Assembly (NCBI GenBank): GCA_964424115.1
Contig: CAYRHN010000021.1
Span: 1-43,426 of the forward strand
Length of the DNA: 43,426 nt
Direction: 5' to 3'
DNA from: CAYRHN01 sp964424115
GTDB taxonomy: Bacteria; Chloroflexota; Anaerolineae; Anaerolineales; Anaerolineaceae
Shown: piece by piece, positions 7,584-15,912 of the stretch
Numbering within the stretch: position 1 is the stretch's first letter
Layout: every line of letters begins with the position of its first letter
Translations under genes and position numbers: made by a program
The notes under the pieces: model-generated
What the model saw: the letters and a program-made list of their open reading frames with translations, nothing else
Told to the model about the DNA's origin: nothing
The model's database searches: none

Positions 7584-8288
7584 TTACGCCTCACGATCAG
7601 GAAGACCGTTCCTCTCGTAGCAGAAGTCGCACAGCGAGTCGCCGCGGCCGAGGGTGCCTTTACGGCGCCAGCGGATCTGGGAGGGGAAGCTCTCGGCCAG
7701 GCGGTCATCCGTCTCGCAGAACATGGGGGTCAGCTCCGGCACGCCGTAGGCGCTGAGCACATCCAGGTAGAAGCAGCGCGAGATGTTAAAGGCCATGCGC
7801 TGGGAGCTGTCCTCGTCCCAGCGGATCTCCCAGCCGGTTTCAGGGTAATAGAATTTCATCTGCTGGCGCACGATCCCGCGGAAGGCGCCAAAGGGATTGG
7901 GCAGGTGGGAGAGGGCGCGCAAGGCAATGGTCTGCGGGCGCAGTTGGGCAGAGAAGAGCACGGAAAGCTCCTCCTGGATGGAGCGCATGCTCCAGCCCTC
8001 GGCCTTGAGGGTTTGATAGATGGCAATGCCGGGCAGGATATTGCCCTCGTAGTGGCTGCGCAGGGCAGCGTTGCGGTACTGGCGGCGGTTGGCCATCAGG
8101 CCGTCGTAACGCTCCTGGGCGCGGCGGATCAACTCCAGGGCATACCAGTAGCCGTGCCGCCCGGTCATCAGGCGCTGCCACAGGTCGTAGGCGGGCAGTC
8201 GCCCCTGCAGGCGGCGCCGGCGGACGAAGTAGTACACCACGCCCAGCGTGGCGGAGACCAGCACGATCTTCTTGGTATAGTGGGACAT
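7584..8288 (-). CDS. L-2-amino-thiazoline-4-carboxylate hydrolase-family protein
   Basis: 234 residues. The N-terminal region has a single probable membrane segment (KIVLVSATLGVVYYFV) before a basic stretch. The C-terminal half has the family's pattern: an NISRCFYLDVLSAYGVPEL segment, FCETDD, IRWRRKGTLGRG and CDFCYER. The family was named for an enzyme opening a thiazoline ring on the way to cysteine, but most members are uncharacterised, so substrate and role are open. AGGAGC precedes the ATG and a TATAAT box is at 8321-8326. The N-terminal anchor is unusual for the family as I know it. Confidence 0.65.
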   Translation of the reverse strand: MSHYTKKIVLVSATLGVVYYFVRRRRLQGRLPAYDLWQRLMTGRHGYWYALELIRRAQERYDGLMANRRQYRNAALRSHYEGNILPGIAIYQTLKAEGWSMRSIQEELSVLFSAQLRPQTIALRALSHLPNPFGAFRGIVRQQMKFYYPETGWEIRWDEDSSQRMAFNISRCFYLDVLSAYGVPELTPMFCETDDRLAESFPSQIRWRRKGTLGRGDSLCDFCYERNGLPDREA

Positions 8289-8320
8289 GGGAAGGCTCCT
8301 TACACGGGAAGGATAGTTCT

Positions 8321-8326
8321 ATTATA
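8321..8326 (-). promoter_or_regulatory. -10 box for the ATC-hydrolase-family gene
   Basis: TATAAT on the minus strand about 32 bases before the ATG at 8288. No clear -35 is seen at the expected distance. Confidence 0.45.
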
Positions 8327-8334
8327 GCGCATAG

Positions 8335-8480
8335 TTCACAGGGGAAAGTTAACAGCGGACAGTTAACAGCAGACAGGGAAAAAGAGGACCACGAAACACG
8401 CGAAATGATCGATAGTATTTGCTTCTTACTTTCGCCTATTTCATTCTTCTTCGTCTGTTTCGGGATCCTCCTATCAATTC
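8335..8480. repeat. Intergenic remnants of dispersed repeats
   Basis: The divergent gap between 8289 and 8593 carries an AACAGCGGACAGTTAACAGCAGACAG repeat (about 8350-8375) and an ACCACGAAACACGCGAAA unit (about 8389-8406). The remaining AT-rich stretch holds the promoter of the next gene; no gene is seen. Confidence 0.55.
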
Positions 8481-8486
8481 CTGTAC

Positions 8487-8515
8487 TTGAAAAGGCTCTC
8501 GAATCGACGGATAAT
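8487..8515 (+). promoter_or_regulatory. Sigma-70-type promoter for the secreted-protein operon
   Basis: TTGAAA (8487-8492), 17-base spacer, GATAAT (8510-8515), giving a leader of about 70 bases before the ATG at 8594. Confidence 0.6.
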
Positions 8516-8593
8516 GAAAAGAGCTGAATTTCCCATCCACTCTTGTGGCAAATCATAAGATTGCCATCCAAATTTCATAAGGAGTATGCCGCT

Positions 8594-10012
8594 ATGTCAC
8601 GCAAAACCTTGTTCGTGATGTTATTTGTGTCTGTTTTGGCTGCGGCGCTGACCGTCAGCGCGGCAGCGCAGCCACCCCCTGCCAGCGGCCCCACACGGGT
8701 CTTCACCGGCGCCCTGGCGGACGCGGGAGGCAAAGCGGTCCCCGACGGCGCGTACGACTTCCTCTTCACCCTCTACGCGGCGGAAAAGGACGGAGAACCG
8801 CTGTGGACCGAAACCCAGACCGGCGTCCCGGTCAAAGCAGGCAGCTTCACCGTCGCGCTGGGCCAGTCCACCCCCCTGACCAGGGAACTGGCCGAAGGCA
8901 AGGGGCTGTGGCTGGCGGTCAGCGTGCGCGGACCCCAGGACAGCGTCTTCACCCTGCTGGAGCCGCGCCAGGTGTTGGACGCCACCCAGGGCGAGGTCAA
9001 AGCCCTCGAATGCCCGCACAACCACTTCGGCGACTATTGGTATGGAAGTGCCTCTTTAACCGGCCTGATTGTGGAAAACACCGGCAGCGGGGATGCCATC
9101 GATGCGTACAGCAGAAGTACTGTCTATAACTACGCCGCCATATATGCCGTTAACATCGCCACCACGGGGGTAGGGACCGCTGTTTTCGGGTCAAGCGTGC
9201 ACGGCAACGGCCTGTATGCTTCCAGCTCTTCGAACGATGCCATCCAGGCGGTAACCGACGCGGACGGCAAGAGCGCCATCTATGCGCATGCGGTGGATTC
9301 CAACGGCGTGTGGGCGGTCAGCACCAACCGGCAGGGTGTACACGGCGGCAGCACGAATAACTTTGGCGTGGTCGCGGCCGGTGGTGGAGACGCCACCTAT
9401 TCTGACCTTATCGGCGACCTGCTGCTGGGCGGAAACCGGGGAGAAATATTCGCCACCGGAGACGTCTTGGCGCTGTACAGCAACAGCTTTATCGCATTCG
9501 ACCTGGATAATGATAATAACAGCGCAACCCAGTTCGAGATCTGGAACGGCGCTGATTCCCTGGTGTTCTCCCTGAACGAGGGTGGGAACTTAACTATCAG
9601 CGGCAACTTGAACGCCAGCGGCACCAAGTCGGGGGTGGTGACCACCAAGGACTACGGCAACCGCCTGCTGTATGCCGTGGAAAGCGCCGAGGTATGGTTC
9701 GAGGACCTGGGTACCGCCCAACTGACCCATGGCGCGGTCACGGTGACCTTCGAGCCGGTCTTCGCCGAGACGGTCGACCTGAGCGTGGATTATCACGTGT
9801 ACCTCACCGCCGTGTGCGAGCAGCCGGTCGTCCTGTACGTGAGCGCCAAGAACGCCGCGGGCTTTACCGTCCAGGGTGTGACGATGGACAACCAGCCCAG
9901 CGCCTGCGCCTTCGACTACCGCGTGGTGGCCAAGCGCCTGGGCTACGCGGACGTGCGCCTGACCCCGGCGGATACTAAAACACCCAACAGCAGGTCTCAG
10001 GCAGGGAATTGA
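8594..10012 (+). CDS. Secreted protein with repeat-rich middle domain
   Basis: 472 residues with a Sec signal peptide (hydrophobic core LFVMLFVSVLAAALTVSAAAQ). The N-terminal domain (about 30-140) has the FTGALADAGGKAVPDGAYDF ... FTLY ... VKAGSFTVALG pattern, which also opens the 10439 gene and many exported proteins. The middle (about 160-300) is rich in Asn, Ser, Ala and Gly with short periodic strands resembling tail-fibre or shaft proteins. The C-terminal part is a beta-rich domain. No enzyme motif is visible; a cell-surface or matrix role is an inference. The start is set by AAGGAG at 8579-8584; an in-frame start at 8543 lacks a binding site. The next small gene starts three bases after its stop. 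Confidence 0.8.
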   Translation: MSRKTLFVMLFVSVLAAALTVSAAAQPPPASGPTRVFTGALADAGGKAVPDGAYDFLFTLYAAEKDGEPLWTETQTGVPVKAGSFTVALGQSTPLTRELAEGKGLWLAVSVRGPQDSVFTLLEPRQVLDATQGEVKALECPHNHFGDYWYGSASLTGLIVENTGSGDAIDAYSRSTVYNYAAIYAVNIATTGVGTAVFGSSVHGNGLYASSSSNDAIQAVTDADGKSAIYAHAVDSNGVWAVSTNRQGVHGGSTNNFGVVAAGGGDATYSDLIGDLLLGGNRGEIFATGDVLALYSNSFIAFDLDNDNNSATQFEIWNGADSLVFSLNEGGNLTISGNLNASGTKSGVVTTKDYGNRLLYAVESAEVWFEDLGTAQLTHGAVTVTFEPVFAETVDLSVDYHVYLTAVCEQPVVLYVSAKNAAGFTVQGVTMDNQPSACAFDYRVVAKRLGYADVRLTPADTKTPNSRSQAGN

Positions 10013-10014
10013 CC

Positions 10015-10263
10015 ATGAACACGCGCAAAGTGCTGTTGATCCTGATCCTGGCGGCGGCCCTGACCGTCCTTTCCGCCTCCTCTAGCCTGGATGCGCGCGC
10101 CAGCGCCCGCGCGCCGGGCGTGCTGGCGGGCGGGGATTACCTGCTGACCATCCGGGCCGCGGGAGAAAGCCAGCCTCCCGCCTACCAGTGGCTGAACAGC
10201 AGCGAAACGAAGGATACTTCCGGCTGCTGCTGCGATTCCTTCCTGCCCTGCATCATAAGATAA
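10015..10263 (+). CDS. Small secreted Cys-rich peptide
   Basis: 82 residues: a signal peptide (VLLILILAAALTVLSAS), a short middle part and a C-terminal tail with the pattern CCC-DSFLP-C-IIR, whose four cysteines are the only ones in the protein. It begins two bases after the stop of the upstream secreted-protein gene, so the two are translationally linked. Its role is unknown. The clustered terminal cysteines could form a disulfide knot, bind metal, or anchor or modify the partner. No maturation enzyme gene is adjacent. I do not recognise a family. Confidence 0.65.
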   Translation: MNTRKVLLILILAAALTVLSASSSLDARASARAPGVLAGGDYLLTIRAAGESQPPAYQWLNSSETKDTSGCCCDSFLPCIIR

Positions 10264-10269
10264 GAAAAT

Positions 10270-10360
10270 AATAACCACAGACGCTTCGCGCACAGATGAA
10301 CGCAGATAAAAATTTTAGATCCTTATCCGCGTTCATCCGATCTATCCGCGGTTAGATCTC
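10270..10360. repeat. Dispersed CCACAGACGCTTCGC / CGCGGTTAG repeat
   Basis: An imperfect inverted pair: AACCACAGACGCTTCGCGCACAGATGAACGCAGAT, then CGCGTTCATCC ... ATCCGCGGTTAG. It is the same family as 2818-2990 and lies between the small-peptide gene and the promoter of the beta-helix gene. Confidence 0.7.
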
Positions 10361-10376
10361 CAGATCCATCCCCATC

Positions 10377-10405
10377 TTGCAATCTCCGCTGCGGTTCCCT
10401 ATACT
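10377..10405 (+). promoter_or_regulatory. Sigma-70-type promoter for the beta-helix gene
   Basis: TTGCAA (10377-10382), exactly 17 bases, then TATACT (10400-10405), giving a start near 10412. A strong GGGAGGT ribosome binding site follows at 10427-10433. Confidence 0.7.
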
Positions 10406-10438
10406 ATAAACATCCACGCTTTTTTCGGGAGGTAAAAC

Positions 10439-12607
10439 ATGCACACCCTACGATGGATGATCCTGATCCTGGTGCTGGGGGGACTGGCATTAGGCAGCAC
10501 CTCGGCCTCCGCTGATCTGCCGCCCTACCCGATGGGCACGGCTTTCAGCTACCAGGGCTATTTGAAGATCGACGGCGCGCCTGCCAACGGGCAGTACGAC
10601 CTGCTCTTCCAGCTCTACGAAGACGACGCGGGCGCCTCGCCCGTGGGGACGGCGACGGAGTTCCTGGAAATTCCGGTGACCGACGGCCTCTTCAGCGTCC
10701 TGCTGGATTTCGGGGCGCAGTTCGACGGTTCCGCGCGCTGGCTGAAGATCTCCGTCCGCCCAAGCGGCTCAGGCAACCCCTACACCGCGCTCAGCCCGCT
10801 GCGCCAGATCACCCCCGTGCCCTACGCACTCTTCGCGCAGCAGGCCGGGCTGATGGCCTGGAGCGGGCTGACCGGAATGCCTTCCGGCTTTGCTGACGGG
10901 GTAGACAACGACACGCTGTTCACGAATGGGACGGGGCTGACCCTGAACGGAACGGATTTCTCCATCCACCCCTCCTTCCGCCTGCCGCAAAGCTGCGATG
11001 GCGGGCAGACCGCCAAGTGGAGCGGCAGCGCCTGGCAGTGTGGATATGACAACAACACGCTCTACTCCGCCGGGCCGGGTTTGACGCTGAGCGAGACGGA
11101 TTTCTCCATCCTTGTCTCCTACCGTCTGCCGCAATTCTGCACGGGCGGGCAGGTGACCAAGTGGAACAGCAGCTATTCGCAGTGGGTGTGCGGGGACGAC
11201 CAAAACAGCACCTACTCCGCCGGGTTGGGGTTGGAGCCGGTGGGCAGCGCCTTCCAGATCGCCGCCTCCTTCCGCCTGCCGCAGACCTGTTCCAATGGAC
11301 AGGTGATCAAGTGGAACAGCGGCACGTCGCTGTGGGAGTGCGCCAATGACATCGACGTGCCCTACACGGCCGGGAAGGGGATCGACATCACCGGCCACAC
11401 CGTCAGCGCGGAGGGCACGCCTTACCAGAACGTGGTCATCGTTGCCAAGTCCGGCGGGGACAATACCAGCATCAATTCAGCCGTGGGCAGCATCAACGAC
11501 GCCTCGGCCGATAATCCCTACCTGGTGTGGGTCGCGCCGGGAGTGTACAACGAACGGGTGACGATGAAGCCCTACGTAGATATCCAGGGCGCGGGGCAGA
11601 ATGTGACCACTATTTATTCGGGCGGGTCCAATGACGCGTTGAATGGGGTGGTGAGGGGGGCCGACCACAGCGCGCTGCGCGACCTGAGCATCCTTTCGGA
11701 TGTCGCAACCGGGGGAGGCACGTATCCGATCGGGCTGTACCTGGACGCCGCCTCGACCACCGTCCAGAACGTGAGCATCACCTCGCAAAATGGGATCCCT
11801 ATTGGGCTATCCATACGCTTTTCCAGCCCGCGGATGGAAAATATCAACGTGACCTGCACGGCCACCGATTCGATCGGCATTTATTGCGTGCATATCCAAA
11901 ACTCCAAACCGGTCATTCGCGATCTCACCATCAGCGCTCGGAATACCGGTTTTTCAGAGCTGTACGGGATCTACAACACCTGGAATTCCCAAACGCAGAT
12001 CGACGGCTTGAAGATCACCCTCTCCGGCTCGGGTGGGACGGAAAGCGCCGGCATCCGCAACCGGGATGATGTGGCAGACACCAACCCCACCACGCTGGAA
12101 GCCCGCCATGTGCAGATCGAGAATAACGTCTCGGCCTCCAGCTACGCGGACATGGGCGTGTGGAACATGGGCCAGGACGCGTTGGTCCGCCTGGAGGACG
12201 GCACGATCACGGTGTTCTTCGGTACTCAGAGCTGCCGGGGGGTGCAAGCAGAGACCGGCACGATCAACCACCTGGATGATATGGATATCGAGGTGGAATG
12301 CAGCATGGGCAACTCGAACCATTCCGCGCTCTACCTGTATAACGCCGGCGCCACGGTACGGGGCGGGACCCTGGACGGCTGGGCCAACGAGGGCGTGGTT
12401 ATGGAAAACGCCACCCTGGATGCGCGCGGCACGCAGATCAGCGGCGGGGCGAACACGATCTACACGGTCGGCACGTTCTCGATCCGCCTGGCGGACGTGC
12501 AATTGGACGGCGGCGACCGTTACCACCACGACGCCGGCAGCATCATCTGCGCCAACGTGTACGACGAGAACTTCACCGTGCTGGGCGCAAACGTCTGCCC
12601 ACCATAG
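10439..12607 (+). CDS. Secreted right-handed beta-helix protein with three WxC repeats
   Basis: 722 residues. A signal peptide is followed by a domain (about 35-130) related to the N-terminus of the 8594 gene product (FSYQGYLKIDGAPANGQYDL ... ITPVPYALFA). Then come three tandem repeats of about 48 residues (about 155-305), each with a YSAG/TNGTG start, an S-F/Y-RLPQ-C-GGQ core and a W-x-C end. From about residue 325 it becomes a pectin-methylesterase-like parallel beta-helix (VVIVAKSGGDNTSINSAVGS, WVAPGVYNERVTMKPYVDI), with many short strand repeats. No complete pectinesterase catalytic set is evident, so it is likely an adhesin or glycan-binding surface protein. GGGAGGTAAAAC precedes the ATG. 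Confidence 0.85.
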   Translation: MHTLRWMILILVLGGLALGSTSASADLPPYPMGTAFSYQGYLKIDGAPANGQYDLLFQLYEDDAGASPVGTATEFLEIPVTDGLFSVLLDFGAQFDGSARWLKISVRPSGSGNPYTALSPLRQITPVPYALFAQQAGLMAWSGLTGMPSGFADGVDNDTLFTNGTGLTLNGTDFSIHPSFRLPQSCDGGQTAKWSGSAWQCGYDNNTLYSAGPGLTLSETDFSILVSYRLPQFCTGGQVTKWNSSYSQWVCGDDQNSTYSAGLGLEPVGSAFQIAASFRLPQTCSNGQVIKWNSGTSLWECANDIDVPYTAGKGIDITGHTVSAEGTPYQNVVIVAKSGGDNTSINSAVGSINDASADNPYLVWVAPGVYNERVTMKPYVDIQGAGQNVTTIYSGGSNDALNGVVRGADHSALRDLSILSDVATGGGTYPIGLYLDAASTTVQNVSITSQNGIPIGLSIRFSSPRMENINVTCTATDSIGIYCVHIQNSKPVIRDLTISARNTGFSELYGIYNTWNSQTQIDGLKITLSGSGGTESAGIRNRDDVADTNPTTLEARHVQIENNVSASSYADMGVWNMGQDALVRLEDGTITVFFGTQSCRGVQAETGTINHLDDMDIEVECSMGNSNHSALYLYNAGATVRGGTLDGWANEGVVMENATLDARGTQISGGANTIYTVGTFSIRLADVQLDGGDRYHHDAGSIICANVYDENFTVLGANVCPP

Positions 12608-12608
12608 G

Positions 12609-13062
12609 ATTCTTAACCACAGATGAACACGGATAAGAGCTGATCAACACAGATAAGAAAAAATAAACCGCAGATAAATGGAATGAACGCAGATAAGATC
12701 TTATAAAAATTCTTATCTGTGTTCATCTGTGTTCATCTGTGGTTAATTGAACGACTGCCCACAGAAAAAATTCTTACCACAGACAAACACGGATAAGAGC
12801 TGATAAACACAGATAAGAAGAAATATAAACCGCAGATAAATGGAATGAACGCAGATAAGATCTTATAAAAATTCTTATCTGTGTTCATCTGTGTTCATCT
12901 GTGGTTAAATCTTATCTGTGGTTAATTGAACGACTGCCCGCAGAAAAAATTCTTACCACAGATAAGAGCGGATAAGAGCTGATAAACACAGATAAGATAT
13001 CTAAAATCTCTTATCTGTGTTCATCTGTGTTTATCTGTGGTTAAATCTTATCTGTGGTTAAT
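12609..13062. repeat. Three tandem copies of a palindromic 161-179-base repeat
   Basis: Copies start at about 12609, 12770 and 12949. Each begins ATTCTTACCACAG, carries AACACGGATAAGAGCTGAT and ends with ATTCTTATCTGTGTTCATC ... CTGTGGTTAA, so each copy can fold back on itself. The second copy is longer by an extra ATCTTATCTGTGGTTA. The third copy is shortened internally and runs to the stop of the minus-strand acetyltransferase gene. No gene is seen. Confidence 0.85.
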
Positions 13063-14062
13063 TCTTAAGTGTGATCTCCACCACAAAGCGGTCGGCCGCG
13101 CCGAAGCGGTACTTGTAATCCTCATTGCCGCGCATGAAATCGAAAGCGGCGCGCTGGTGCTCGTTGGCCCACTGCAAGAGGTACCCCAGCAGCACCCAGC
13201 CGGGGGAAAGCTCCATGAAGGCCCGGTCCAGCCCGGAGTTATAGACCAGCACCTCGTTCTGGTAATCGAAGTTCAGGTACATGGCCGCCTTCTGCCCGCC
13301 GATGGTCAGGAAGGCCAGTTGGAGGTAGCCGCCCTCGAAGGCGGTGCGCATGAGCGACTTCATCTGGGTGCGCATGGCGGGAGTGAGGAAGGCTGCCTTC
13401 TCGGGGTCGAAGGCCATCAGGCGCAGGGCCTCCTCGGCCTCGGCCTCCAGCGCAGCCGGGTCGGAGGCGATGTACCAGCGCACGTCCTGCCCCGATTCCT
13501 CGGCGCGGCGCATCTTGCGGCGGATCTCGTGGCGCTGCTTCTTGTCGATCCCGGCCAGGTAGGTTTCCCAGTCGCCGGGCAGGGCAATGGCGGGGCAGTG
13601 CTGCAGGCGGTCGGTCTGGTGCGCCCAGCCCAGGCGCGCCGCGGCCTCGCGCAGCAGGGGCAAGGAGGGGGAATCCTCCAGCAGGTTGTGCAGGTGGATG
13701 GCCGACCAGGGGGGCAGTTTCGCGGATGCCAGGAACGGCAGCAGGCCGTCGATGAAGGCCGGCAGGTCGGCTGGGCGGGCGATCAGGTCCAGGTAATCGG
13801 AGATCTCCACCGCGCCGAGCAGGTAGAGCGCGCCGTCCGCCCAGAAGAGCGGGGCGATGCCGCGCAGTTCCCCGCCCTCTTCGGCGGTGACGATCGCCAG
13901 GCGGGTGGAGTTGGCCGGCCATTCGCCGCCGCCGCGCGTCTCCCACCAGCCGCGCAGCACTTCATAGCGCAGGAACGGCACGTGGGCAGCGGACTGCGCC
14001 AGCAGGTCGTTCCACGCGGCGCGGAGGGGTTCAGGAAAAGAGGGGTGAAGGGTGTAATTCAT
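13058..14062 (-). CDS. GNAT-like (BioF2/CelD-type) acetyltransferase
   Basis: 334 residues of the acetyltransferase family once called CelD or BioF2-like, which has a double GNAT fold like the FemAB enzymes. Visible features are the N-terminal W-N-x-L-L segment with PFLRYEVLRGWWE, a central domain with KKQRHEIRRKMRRAEE, and the C-terminal GGYLQLAFLTIGGQKAAMYL followed by LVYNSGLDRAFMELSPGWVL. Members usually modify polysaccharide or peptidyl substrates; no specific partner is evident. The start at 14062 (MNYTLHPSF) is preferred over 14077 because the upstream codons lie in repeat sequence. No strong ribosome binding site is visible. Confidence 0.8.
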   Translation of the reverse strand: MNYTLHPSFPEPLRAAWNDLLAQSAAHVPFLRYEVLRGWWETRGGGEWPANSTRLAIVTAEEGGELRGIAPLFWADGALYLLGAVEISDYLDLIARPADLPAFIDGLLPFLASAKLPPWSAIHLHNLLEDSPSLPLLREAAARLGWAHQTDRLQHCPAIALPGDWETYLAGIDKKQRHEIRRKMRRAEESGQDVRWYIASDPAALEAEAEEALRLMAFDPEKAAFLTPAMRTQMKSLMRTAFEGGYLQLAFLTIGGQKAAMYLNFDYQNEVLVYNSGLDRAFMELSPGWVLLGYLLQWANEHQRAAFDFMRGNEDYKYRFGAADRFVVEITLKN

Positions 14063-14071
14063 AGCGATATT

Positions 14072-14610
14072 AACCACAGAGAAGAGATTTTAACCACAGA
14101 TATACACAGATAAACACGGATAAGAAAAGATGTCAGGGTATGGTTTCCATCCCGGGGGTAATGATACCATCAAATTTAGCCGGGAAGAGAAAAACCCTGG
14201 AATACGGACGCTTCGCGCACGGATCAGACGGATGAACACGGATAGGCGGGTAGGTTGAAAGGCAGGACAGAAATTGGTTTGATCGGCAAGCGAAACCCAA
14301 CAGGCAATTGACGATTTACGATTGACGATTGACGATTTCAGACCGGTAGGTTGGGTTGAGCGGAAAAGGCAGGATAGATATTGACTCGATCGATAAGCGA
14401 AACCCAACAAAAAAAGAGCTTTTAACACGGATGGCACGGATGGAACGGATGGCACGGATCAACCTGATTTGATCAGGGGGGTGTGTAGCCAGGCGTAGGT
14501 TGGGTTGAGCAGGACTAAAAACCAACTCGTCCAGCAAACCGGGCAAGCGAAACCCAACAAAGAATTAACCACGAAACACACGAAAAAAACCGAACTACGC
14601 GAAAATGTCT
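14072..14610. repeat. Intergenic block of four repeat families
   Basis: No gene is seen. It contains AACCACAGA / AACACGGAT units (14072-14130, 14205-14242), three copies of a TAGGTTGGGTTGAG ... AAGCGAAACCCAACA inverted element (about 14249-14302, 14346-14409, 14495-14559), GATTGACGA units (14306-14337), an ATGGCACGGATGGAACGGAT run (14430-14460) and ACCACGAAACACACGAAAA (14569-14605). Confidence 0.8.
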
Positions 14611-14680
14611 GGAAAGAATGATACACAAACGCAAATGGTTTTTGGAGGAGCGCTGCCAGCTAAGGCAATGTATCCTACCA

Positions 14681-15796
14681 CTATGGTGGTGCTACTTCCA
14701 ACTTCCAGCCGCCAGATGATTCAACTACAAATTGATATTTTGTATCTCCCGCAGCCTGAAAAGTAAATTGGCCTTGATAAGATTCTCCTTTTACAGATAC
14801 TTTCAAGGTTTGAGAATCTTGTCCATCTTTCTTAATAAAGACTTTGAAGGATGTGACGATTCCGGAAATTTCATTCTGATATCGCTGATTTTCTTTTGCA
14901 AGAGCATCGTTGTACTCTTGGATCGCTCGATTGCGACCTTCCAGCGCCATATGATAGGAAAATGCATCCCCGTAAATAATCGCTTCATTCAAGAGACCCG
15001 TATAATAATTGTAGTCAATATTATAGATATTGGTGATGTAGTTGACCTCAATCGCGTGCCAGTTGGCAGCTGAGGTCAGCCTGGATTTTTCTCCGGCGCC
15101 TCCGAAGTAAGTCCAATTGACGACATGCCGTCCGCTCTCCAGCAAATATGGCATCGTTGTGAAATTCATGTTCCCGATCACGGTGAAAGGTTGGCCAAAA
15201 ACAATCGGTGTAGGGGTTAATTCTGGTGTGGAGCTTGGCAAAAGCTCAATGGGAATTGGAGTTGCGCTTGGTTCTGGTGTCCAGGTCGCCGGGAATTTCA
15301 CGGGTTCACGCGTTGGTCTGGGGGTATGCGTTTGGGTTGGGATGACAACCAAAGGGGGAAGCGTCTGCGTCGGGGCCGTCTGGAGAACATAAATGTATCG
15401 TCCGCCAAAGAATAGAACAATGCCTGCAATGACTACAAAAAGGAGCATTGTTATGATCTGGCTTCTTGTCATACCAGAATGTGGCTTAATGGCTTCTTGA
15501 TTTATTGCCTTTGGGTTTACTTGCGTCTGGGGCAGAGGAATATTCGGAGTAGTAGGTGGCTTTGGCGCTGGTTGAAGTCGTTCCAACGCCTGGCGAGCCT
15601 GGATATTGTTAGGATTGATCTTCAACACGCGTTTTAGGCAATCAATTCTCTTTTCGGGTTCTTCCACACAGGCAGCCAAATATAGCCAGGCAAATTCGTT
15701 GTTCGGATCCTGTCCAATACATTGGATCAAGAGCTTCATTGCTGTGGCTTTGTCGCCGGACTTGAAGGAAATTACCGCCTGATCTAGAAGAGACAT
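14681..15796 (-). CDS. TPR - transmembrane - beta-domain protein
   Basis: 371 residues. The N-terminal two-helix TPR repeats (about 1-75: SGDKATAMKLLIQC ... DPNNEFAWLYLAACVE ... INPNNIQARQALERLQ) are followed by a Pro-rich linker, one membrane segment (about 115-135, MLLFVVIAGIVLFFGG), a Thr/Pro-rich spacer and a C-terminal extracellular domain containing GQFTFQAAGDTKYQFVVESS near its end. Base composition is more AT-rich than the flanking genes. The N-terminal TPR part is related to those of the 15913 and 35267 genes. No function is assigned; a membrane scaffold with cytosolic TPR and external sensing domain is plausible. Confidence 0.75.
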   Translation of the reverse strand: MSLLDQAVISFKSGDKATAMKLLIQCIGQDPNNEFAWLYLAACVEEPEKRIDCLKRVLKINPNNIQARQALERLQPAPKPPTTPNIPLPQTQVNPKAINQEAIKPHSGMTRSQIITMLLFVVIAGIVLFFGGRYIYVLQTAPTQTLPPLVVIPTQTHTPRPTREPVKFPATWTPEPSATPIPIELLPSSTPELTPTPIVFGQPFTVIGNMNFTTMPYLLESGRHVVNWTYFGGAGEKSRLTSAANWHAIEVNYITNIYNIDYNYYTGLLNEAIIYGDAFSYHMALEGRNRAIQEYNDALAKENQRYQNEISGIVTSFKVFIKKDGQDSQTLKVSVKGESYQGQFTFQAAGDTKYQFVVESSGGWKLEVAPP

Positions 15797-15912
15797 AAAG
15801 GATGCTGTTTTCTCATTTCTTTATTAATTCTAATCTCTTTGAAGCGCAGGTGACTGGCTTCGAGGAACACGCCAAGAAAATGTGGGTGCTTGGTTAAGTT
15901 ACGCGCCCTACC

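Noticed and set aside
12609..13062. Possible CRISPR array
   Set aside because: The repeats are 161-179 bases long, self-complementary, and lack unique spacers of constant length.
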